Positions 22,442-28,071 of a stretch of 28,071 nucleotides of DNA are shown piece by piece (within the stretch, counting starts at the first letter, position 1; the number at the start of each line of letters is the position of its first letter). The notes beneath the pieces are model-generated. The model saw only the letters and a list, made by a program, of their open reading frames with translations. It was not told the DNA's origin and ran no database searches. A program made the position numbers and the translations under genes. This stretch comes from WAOL01 sp964399035 (GTDB lineage: Archaea > Thermoproteota > Thermoprotei_A > Sulfolobales > NBVN01), in NCBI GenBank assembly GCA_964399035.1, contig CAYNPH010000076.1, forward strand, positions 1-28,071, written 5' to 3'.

Positions 22442-24130
22442 GTGGTGCGCGTGGGTGGGCGGGTTAAGTGCCAGTTAAGCGTGCTACGCAACCTCGTCGG
22501 GGAACGCGAGGTACTAGTAGTCGGTCATAGAGCGCCAGACACTGATGCCGTGATCTCGTCACTGGTATTCACGCACCTAGCGTCGTCCTTAGGCATCAGG
22601 TGCAGGGCGTGTAGGGTCGGCTCGCTTCAGCCGGAGACGCGCGTAGTGCTTGAGAAGGTCGGGTTGCCTCCGCCCGAGCCCGTCGATGATGTGAGGGTCA
22701 GGGCTAGGGACGTCATGAGGGGCGGCGGCGCCAGCGTCAGGATAGGTGACCCGGTGAAGATGGCGGTCGACTTAATGGTTAGTGAGTCCCTCACGGCCGT
22801 CCCCATAGTTGATGAGGGGCTCAGGGTTCACGGCGTCTTCACGATCGAGTCCTTCGCTAGGTACTTCATCCGTGAGTTAGCGTTGATGAGGCTAAGGCTG
22901 GACTCGGTTCCACTGAGGAACTTCCTCAAGGTGTCGGGTAGTAAGGTACTCACCGGTCCTCCTAACTCGTGCCTTGACGGCAGGGTCTACGTGGGTGCGT
23001 GGGGCAAGGGCTCCGAGGAGGCTAGGGCCGAGGAGATCAGGGGTCAGATACTGGTCGTCGGTGATAGGGAGGACGTGCAGGTGTGGGCCATCCGTGCTGG
23101 CGTGTCGGCGCTTATAGTGACGGGGGGTCATGAGGTGAAGCCCTCGGTAAGGGAGCTAGCTGAGGCCGAGGGCGCCGTGGTAGTGATGTCGCCCTACGAC
23201 ACGTACACGACGCTTAGGCTACTTGACCTAAGCCAGCCGGTCGAGAGGTTCGCCGAGGACCCGCTGACCGTCACGGAGTCCGCGCTCCTGAGCGAGGTTA
23301 GGCAGGAGATGGTGCGTGCCGGTGTTAGGACCGCCATAGTCGTTGATGAGTTAGGCAGGCTGAGGGGGTTGGTGGGCAGGGCCGAGCTAGTTGAGGAGGT
23401 AGGTAAGCCCGTCGCCCTCGTAGACCATAATGAGTTCTCCCAGTCCGTGGAGGGCATTGAGGAGGCCCAAGTGGTTGCTGTGGTCGACCACCACAGGGTG
23501 GGCGGGGACGTCGAGACTGTATCACCCATACTCTTCAGGGTCGAGCCCCTCGGCTCAACGAACACCGTGCTGTGGAGGATGGCTAAGGAATGCGGGGTAA
23601 GCGTCCCGGCCCGCCTAGCCGAGGCGATGCTGTACGCGGTGCTCTCGGACACCATGTTGCTGAGGAGCCCCACCACCACGCCCCTCGATAAGGAGGTTGC
23701 CGAGGAACTAGCGGGGATCGCGGGCACCAGCCTAGAGGACGCCATGAACTTCATGCGCATAGCTATGGCGGCTAACGAGCCCAGCGATCCCAGAGACATA
23801 GTCACTAGGGATCTCAAGGTATTCAACGTTAAGGGGGTGAGGTTCGGGATAGCGCAGGTCCTCACCACGAGACCCGAGAACTACCTAATAATATATAACA
23901 GGATACTGGAGGTGATGGCTGAGGTAATGCGTGAGAAGCGCCTCAAGTTCCTCGCCCTAATGATAACGGACTGCATAGACAGCAAAACATACCTCCTAGC
24001 CGTCGGGGACAAGGAACCCATAGAGAAGGGCTTAAGGGTTGACCTCACCAGCAAGCCCTACGCCGAACTAAGCGGCGTGACCTCAAGGAAGAGCCAGGTG
24101 CTCCCGGAGATACTGAGGCACTTAAGGTAA
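22442..24130 (+). CDS. ppaC: manganese-dependent family II inorganic pyrophosphatase with CBS and DRTGG regulatory domains
   Basis: The protein is 562 residues. The DHH catalytic part opens with GHRAPDTDA (H29, D33, D35). It is interrupted by a CBS domain (about 86-145), a DRTGG-like domain (about 165-265) and a second CBS domain (about 268-320). The catalytic part resumes at VDHNEFSQS (327-335) and VVDHH (347-351). The C-terminal DHHA2 domain ends in TSRKSQ, near the usual SRKxQ substrate motif. Family II enzymes hydrolyse pyrophosphate; the CBS pair binds adenine nucleotides and tunes activity to energy charge. The start is the GTG at 22442 or the GTG at 22445 or 22451. No partner gene is evident. 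Confidence 0.9.
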   Translation: MVRVGGRVKCQLSVLRNLVGEREVLVVGHRAPDTDAVISSLVFTHLASSLGIRCRACRVGSLQPETRVVLEKVGLPPPEPVDDVRVRARDVMRGGGASVRIGDPVKMAVDLMVSESLTAVPIVDEGLRVHGVFTIESFARYFIRELALMRLRLDSVPLRNFLKVSGSKVLTGPPNSCLDGRVYVGAWGKGSEEARAEEIRGQILVVGDREDVQVWAIRAGVSALIVTGGHEVKPSVRELAEAEGAVVVMSPYDTYTTLRLLDLSQPVERFAEDPLTVTESALLSEVRQEMVRAGVRTAIVVDELGRLRGLVGRAELVEEVGKPVALVDHNEFSQSVEGIEEAQVVAVVDHHRVGGDVETVSPILFRVEPLGSTNTVLWRMAKECGVSVPARLAEAMLYAVLSDTMLLRSPTTTPLDKEVAEELAGIAGTSLEDAMNFMRIAMAANEPSDPRDIVTRDLKVFNVKGVRFGIAQVLTTRPENYLIIYNRILEVMAEVMREKRLKFLALMITDCIDSKTYLLAVGDKEPIEKGLRVDLTSKPYAELSGVTSRKSQVLPEILRHLR

Positions 24131-24217
24131 GGGCCGCGCCGTTCAAGGGGATTGAACAACCCGTTCCAAACTTAGAGCTTTATCGAAAGAACGCGAGGTG
24201 ACGTCGGTGAAGCACGC

Positions 24218-25009
24218 ATGGTCGTGAGGGTAGCTTCAGCATTGATCGTGCTGGCCGCGCTGTGCGCTGGCACGTTACTAGGTACGTACATGCTTAAACC
24301 TAGGCTAGGCCCGTACCCGAATTACGAGCCCGCAGTCACGTTGGAGTACCTATACTTAAGAGTGTTTAACGCGACAATAGCGGTCGAAGGCGCGGGTGCA
24401 AGGAACTTAACGATGGCGTCATTCATGGCAGTGCTCAGGATTGAGAACCCGTACGGCGACGTCGACATACTACCCAGCACCGTGGCGATCCACGTGCCGC
24501 AGAACACCTACTACAGAGAAGGCAATGGAAGTACGGCGACCTTCACAGTCACCGTTAGCGTCAGTGGCGGGGCGGGCACCGAGGAGGGGGCGCCCAACAC
24601 CACCATGGAGGTCATTAAGGAGGGCAGCGGGTTCGCCTACGGGTACACCAACGACTTAATACTTGACCGCGGCGTCACGCACTTCTCACTGAGGGACGTT
24701 AACTCCGTAATACCTCGGGAGAGCGTCGCGTACGTAACAATCTCGGGGACGGTGCCGCTACCGGAACTCTGGAGCAGGAACGTGGGAGCGTGGTTCCATG
24801 GCGGGTCGTGGGCCTACGTTATTGTGAGTATTGACGGTAAGGCCCTGGGTAAGGGGCTGGAGGTTAAGGGCACTGCGGACTACGTTGCCATACTCAAGGT
24901 GCGCCTAATGAGTGAGGGGAGCGAGTACTGGTACGGGTCGATACCGAGGCCCGTCCTAGATAACCCGACGGACGCGCTCGTAGTGATCCCTATGGGGTCG
25001 GGAACGTAG
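24218..25009 (+). CDS. membrane-anchored extracytoplasmic beta-rich protein, function unknown
   Basis: The protein is 263 residues. One N-terminal hydrophobic helix (about 3-25, ALIVLAALCAGTLLGTYML) anchors an outward beta-rich domain with several N-x-S/T sites (NAT, NLT, NGS, NTT). The central part (FMAVLRIENPYGDVDILPSTVAIHV) has the alternating pattern of LEA-2/WHy-like domains, somewhat like the N-terminal domain of the surface protein at the left edge. The ATG at 24218 has CGGTGA seven bases upstream. It is followed after 25 bases by a membrane-bound HTH protein, so the two may form a sensor and regulator pair. I do not recognise a family. Confidence 0.65.
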   Translation: MVVRVASALIVLAALCAGTLLGTYMLKPRLGPYPNYEPAVTLEYLYLRVFNATIAVEGAGARNLTMASFMAVLRIENPYGDVDILPSTVAIHVPQNTYYREGNGSTATFTVTVSVSGGAGTEEGAPNTTMEVIKEGSGFAYGYTNDLILDRGVTHFSLRDVNSVIPRESVAYVTISGTVPLPELWSRNVGAWFHGGSWAYVIVSIDGKALGKGLEVKGTADYVAILKVRLMSEGSEYWYGSIPRPVLDNPTDALVVIPMGSGT

Positions 25010-25034
25010 TTAAGTGAGTAGCTGATGGTGGAGG

Positions 25035-25487
25035 GTGCGTAGACAATTGATGCGGGAGGACAGGAGGCAGGGCTTGGAAGGAACCGCCCTAAGGATCTAC
25101 GCGTACCTACTGCGTAACGGGCCCGCAGGACCGCGTGAGGTTGCTAGGGCTCTGAGCTTGAGCAGCCCTAGCCTAGCCTACTACCACCTTAAGCGTCTCG
25201 AGGAGTTAGGGCTGGTGAGTAGGTTGCCGGACGGGAGGTACAGGGTTACCGGAACGGCCAGCATTGAGGGCTACGTCGTCATAGGTAAGTGGTTAGTGCC
25301 ACGCTTCCTAGCTTACTCGGCGTTCTTCGCGGGGTTGCTGGGGGTTGAGGTGTTGACGGCGGCCTTAAGGATGCGGGGTAAGGTCGGCGTGGGTTCCGAC
25401 TTAATAGCGCTGATAGTGGTCACCGCGATAGCGTTGACGATATTTCTTGCTGAGGGCGTGCTCATGGTTAAGAAGGGTCTAAGGTAA
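25035..25487 (+). CDS. winged-helix DNA-binding protein with two C-terminal membrane helices
   Basis: The product is up to 150 residues. An N-terminal winged helix (TALRIYAYLLRNGPAGPREV, then SLSSPSLAYYHLKRLEELGL and a GRYRVT wing) resembles ArsR/MarR-like regulators. Two hydrophobic helices follow (about 91-110 and 126-146), so the protein should be a membrane-tethered regulator. GGTGGAGGGTG lies across the GTG at 25035. The TTG at 25047 or the ATG at 25050 has better spacing and may be the true start. It is probably co-transcribed with the anchored protein upstream. The signal and target are unknown. Confidence 0.78.
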   Translation: MRRQLMREDRRQGLEGTALRIYAYLLRNGPAGPREVARALSLSSPSLAYYHLKRLEELGLVSRLPDGRYRVTGTASIEGYVVIGKWLVPRFLAYSAFFAGLLGVEVLTAALRMRGKVGVGSDLIALIVVTAIALTIFLAEGVLMVKKGLR

Positions 25488-25497
25488 GCACAGCACC

Positions 25498-27006
25498 CTA
25501 CGTTAGGTGCTTAACCATGTAGGGGCTTGAGGGCGGCCTGAAGTACCCGAGCCTCCTGTAGTACTCCCGAACACCTATCCCGGAGAGAACGAGTATTTTC
25601 CTCGCACCGTACTCCTCCCTAGCTATCCTCTCAGCCTCAGCCAGTAACCTCCTCCCCCACCCCCTGTGCTGCCACTCGTAGGGCTTGCTCGGCGATCCCC
25701 CTAAGGGGATCATGGGTCCGTAGACGTGGAGCTCCCTAACAATGGCTACGCGCCCACCCCTAACCTCGGGTCTGTGGGCGTGGTCGCTGGGTATCCGTAG
25801 GCGTAGGAGGGCTACGAGCACGTCATTAACCTCATCCTCAACAGCGAGGAACTCCTCCACCCCGTCGCTGGCCTCGTACGTGAGCCTCGTTACCCTCAAG
25901 TTCCTTGGGTCGGGGTACACGCCGTGCTTGAAGGCCCTCCTCCCCGCTTCCCGCCACCTGACCTCCCTTATCCTCACGCCCTTCGCTAGGCATGCGGCCT
26001 CGACGAGTTCCCTTAAGTTACTCTTCCTGGGCCCGGCCTCGATTATGGGTGCGGGCACGTCTCTCTGAACCCTCAGCACCCTCACGTACTTCGGTATGTA
26101 CCTGTACGCCTCACTAATGATCTCGACGGCCTCCTCATCACTTAACGCTCTGTACTCGCCCCTCACCCACCACTCGTAGAGCTTCGTCCCCTTAATCACG
26201 AGGGTCGGGTATATCTTCAGGTAGTCCGGCCTGAACCTAGGGTCCTCGAAGATCTCCTTAATCATCTCCACGTCCCTGTCAGCGTCGCTCCCCGGCAACC
26301 CGAGCATGACGTGGTAAGCGACCTTGAAGCCCGCGTCCTTCAGCACGCGCGTCGCCCTAACAGTCTCCTTAACCCCATGCCCCCTCTCAACCCTGGCTAG
26401 GACATCGTCGTAGATGCTCTGAACACCCAACTCGACCTTCGTAGCGCCCAACCAAAGCATGATGTCAGCCTGAGGCTCCATCCCCCAGTCAGGCCTTGTC
26501 TCGATAGTCATCCCCACGCACCTAACCCTAGCCACCTCGTTTCTAGCCTGCGCCTCCTCAATGCTTAGGGGTTCGGCGGGCGGCGAGTCACTCGGGTACC
26601 TATTCATCGCTTCGAGGGCCTGAGCCACGAACCACTCCTGATACTCGAGAGGCATCGCAGGGAAAGTCCCACCCATAATTATCAAGTCAACCTTACTCGG
26701 GAAGTAACCCAGCCACTCATACTGCCTCAACCTAACGCGGACCTGCGCGTAGGGGTCGAAACCAACCTGCTCGGCACGCATTAAGGCTGGCTCCCTACCA
26801 ACGTAGGACTGAGGGGTTCCCGCCTCAGGCCCTCCAGGGCAGTAGGCGCACCTTCCGTGCGGGCACGGGTAAGGCTTAGTCATTATGGCTACGGGAGCAA
26901 CACCCGACAGTACCCTCGTGGGTCTCCTGAAGCGCTTACCGGCACTCACCCCAGCACTCACGGCAACCATACCTAACCACGGCTCCCAAGCACTAAGGAG
27001 AATCAA
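25498..27006 (-). CDS. elp3: Elp3-type tRNA uridine-34 carboxymethyl-forming enzyme (radical SAM/GNAT)
   Basis: The protein is 502 residues. The radical SAM motif is CPHGRCAYC (C48, C53, C56) followed by PGGP; further family markers are GGTFPAMP, ETRPDWG, ELGVQSIYD and GLPGSD. The C-terminal acetyltransferase domain carries HRGWGRRLLAEAERIA and GVREYYRRLGY. Elp3 puts the carboxymethyl group on wobble uridine of tRNA using acetyl-CoA and SAM. The start is TTG at 27006, two bases after the upstream gene; the ATG at 26970 is also possible. Archaeal Elp3 usually has a further N-terminal segment before the RxxRxxSGV motif, which is missing here. The upstream Trm9-like gene would act next in the same pathway. 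Confidence 0.93.
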   Translation of the reverse strand: MILLSAWEPWLGMVAVSAGVSAGKRFRRPTRVLSGVAPVAIMTKPYPCPHGRCAYCPGGPEAGTPQSYVGREPALMRAEQVGFDPYAQVRVRLRQYEWLGYFPSKVDLIIMGGTFPAMPLEYQEWFVAQALEAMNRYPSDSPPAEPLSIEEAQARNEVARVRCVGMTIETRPDWGMEPQADIMLWLGATKVELGVQSIYDDVLARVERGHGVKETVRATRVLKDAGFKVAYHVMLGLPGSDADRDVEMIKEIFEDPRFRPDYLKIYPTLVIKGTKLYEWWVRGEYRALSDEEAVEIISEAYRYIPKYVRVLRVQRDVPAPIIEAGPRKSNLRELVEAACLAKGVRIREVRWREAGRRAFKHGVYPDPRNLRVTRLTYEASDGVEEFLAVEDEVNDVLVALLRLRIPSDHAHRPEVRGGRVAIVRELHVYGPMIPLGGSPSKPYEWQHRGWGRRLLAEAERIAREEYGARKILVLSGIGVREYYRRLGYFRPPSSPYMVKHLT

Positions 27007-27008
27007 AC

Positions 27009-27707
27009 CTATTTTGAATTAACCCGCGGCTTAAGCCCAACCACGTAGTAATTCTTCCTAGGCAGTGACTCCCTACCCGGCGCGACGTACGTGCCCGCCT
27101 CAACCACCTCGAACCCCGCCTCACGCACGTCAGCAACCAACTCACCCAACGAATACATGTGGTACTCCCTACACACAACACCACCCCTAGAACACCTAAC
27201 AACATCCCAAGGAGACTCCGAACGCCCAAGAACATAACGCGCAACACCCCTAAGAAGTAGCGGCAAGAGCCTCACCTGCCACCTAGCCCAAACAACAACG
27301 AGGACAGCGCCCCCAGCCCTCAACACCCTAAAAGCCTCGCGAAGCGCCCTAACCCTCAAGGCACGGCTAACCAGGTGGTGAAGAGACGAAACAAGTAGAG
27401 CAGCGTCAGCCACATCATCCCTTAAAGGCATAAAGGACATATCACCGCACACCCCATAAAAACCAAGCATGTTGAGGCTCTCTGCATTAGCTAACGCCCT
27501 ACTAACCATATTAAACGAAAGATCAACACACACAGCCCTACCAAACAAGCCACGCCCAAGCAAAGCAACAGCATTATGCCCAGGACCACAACCAGCATCC
27601 ACGACAACACCCCCGCGGGAACCCGTAACACGGGCAACCGAGAAAACAATGTCCCACACCCTCCTCCTGTACCCACCAGCAATCAAATCATAACTACCCA
27701 GCTCCAT
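27009..27707 (-). CDS. Trm9/ALKBH8-like SAM methyltransferase, probable wobble cm5U methylase
   Basis: The protein is 232 residues. It opens SYDLIAGGY, as in the Trm9 'YDxIA' start. The SAM motif is VVDAGCGPGH (35-44), with D62 as the ribose acid. Trm9-like segments follow: SLHHL (108-112), ALREAFRVLRAGGAVL, VVWA (138-141) and REYHMYSLGEL (180-190), ending with an NYYVVGLKP strand. Trm9 methylates the carboxymethyl group made by Elp3 to give mcm5U34, with Trm112 as partner. The stop is two bases from the elp3 start, which supports this role. Its 5' half uses many T- and G-ending codons (GTT, GCT, GGT). A generic Methyltransf_11 protein is the alternative. Trm112 is not in the window. Confidence 0.75.
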   Translation of the reverse strand: MELGSYDLIAGGYRRRVWDIVFSVARVTGSRGGVVVDAGCGPGHNAVALLGRGLFGRAVCVDLSFNMVSRALANAESLNMLGFYGVCGDMSFMPLRDDVADAALLVSSLHHLVSRALRVRALREAFRVLRAGGAVLVVVWARWQVRLLPLLLRGVARYVLGRSESPWDVVRCSRGGVVCREYHMYSLGELVADVREAGFEVVEAGTYVAPGRESLPRKNYYVVGLKPRVNSK

Positions 27708-27938
27708 ACCTTCAACCTTCCACGTTATCCCTCACAAAACGAATGTAAACCTTGCGGAATAACTCCTAGCTCAAACAATGCAATAATTAGAAATACTATC
27801 AAGTCATTGCCCAGCATCAACTAATTTCCTTAACCAAGCATCCGCATACTGACTATGTATAACTTGCATGATTCTATGTGTCATCAATAAAAACAGACAA
27901 TATTAACAGTAAATCACTACATAACGCGTGCCGCGAAA
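27708..27938. other. AT-rich non-coding region upstream of the trm9-elp3 operon
   Basis: No credible gene is seen here on either strand. On the minus strand the part nearest 27707 holds the ribosome site of the Trm9-like gene (GGAAGGTTGAAGGT) and probably its promoter. The rest is visibly richer in A and T than the genes and leads into the tandem array. Confidence 0.6.
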
Positions 27939-28071
27939 CGTAATTCTTTAAACGTAATTCTTTAAACGTAATTCTTTAAACGTAATTCTTTAAACGTAAT
28001 TCTTTAAACGTAATTCTTTAAACGTAATTCTTTAAACGTAATTCTTTAAACGTAATTCTTTAAACGTAATT
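27939..28071. repeat. perfect 14-bp tandem repeat array, cut by the window edge
   Basis: The unit CGTAATTCTTTAAA is repeated nine times without a mismatch (27939-28064), with seven bases of a tenth copy before the edge. Each unit contains the palindrome TTTAAA, and each junction contains ACGT. There are no spacers, so it is not a CRISPR array. It could be a protein-binding iteron array, a replication or partition site, a simple minisatellite, or a place where assembly stopped. Confidence 0.95.

Noticed and set aside
24141..24157. GTTCAA-GGGGA-TTGAAC hairpin after the pyrophosphatase gene
   Set aside because: A short stem without a following T-run; it may be a terminator remnant but is not distinctive enough to claim.
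27939..28071. CRISPR array
   Set aside because: The units are 14 bp and directly adjacent with no unique spacers.

Overview
The window looks like part of the chromosome of an anaerobic, probably hyperthermophilic archaeon, most likely from the TACK/Thermoproteota side of the tree. This is inferred from gene content: archaeosine enzymes, NDP-forming acyl-CoA synthetase, multi-subunit pyruvate:ferredoxin oxidoreductase, a Pyrococcus-type cytosolic [NiFe] hydrogenase, TrpB2, archaeal Elp3, TATA-like promoters, GAGGTG/GGTGA ribosome sites, frequent GTG and TTG starts, and densely overlapping genes. I cannot name the genus. No rRNA, tRNA, transposase or CRISPR array is visible.

Layout. 1-1812 (-): a repeat-containing surface protein that runs off the left edge and carries a one-base frameshift near 464-480. 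1941-2858 (+): DUF89 phosphatase-like protein. 3023-5242 (+): a compact operon encoding a YhhQ-type deazapurine transporter, a RaSEA-like radical SAM protein and a minimal ArcS catalytic domain, together a candidate archaeosine salvage and synthesis module. 5299-6940 (+): an alpha/beta hydrolase overlapping a jelly-roll-like protein. 6996-8375 (+): acyl-CoA synthetase alpha subunit. 8482-11418 (-): pyruvate:ferredoxin oxidoreductase as porG-porD-porAB, with alpha and beta fused in one chain. 11527-15518 (-): hydB-hydG-hydD-hydA, a complete group 3b-like hydrogenase. 15809-16561 (+) SDR and 16640-17992 (-) TrpB2 converge. 18211-19829 (+): HTH/zinc-ribbon protein, Pro-rich secreted protein and Lrp-family regulator. 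19894-21587 (-): membrane protein and flavodiiron protein. 21701-25487 (+): MobA, CBS/DRTGG-containing pyrophosphatase, a membrane-anchored protein and a membrane-bound HTH protein. 25498-27707 (-): a two-gene operon of a Trm9-like methyltransferase and Elp3. 27708-28071: AT-rich non-coding DNA ending in a perfect 14-bp tandem array that runs off the right edge.

How it fits together. Pyruvate oxidation (Por) makes acetyl-CoA and reduced ferredoxin. The ACD alpha subunit, with a beta subunit not seen here, could make ATP and acetate from acyl-CoA. The hydrogenase would exchange electrons between H2 and NAD(P)H, and the flavodiiron protein would remove O2 or NO. Two separate tRNA-modification modules flank this core: archaeosine (G15) and the wobble-uridine cm5U/mcm5U pathway (Elp3 plus Trm9-like).

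Most worth following up: the minimal ArcS operon, the trm9-elp3 operon with an Elp3 short at its N terminus, the fused PorAB, the GGTAAA operator cluster at 18534-18578, the frameshifted repeat protein and the terminal 14-bp array. All assignments are from reading motifs; no database search was run.
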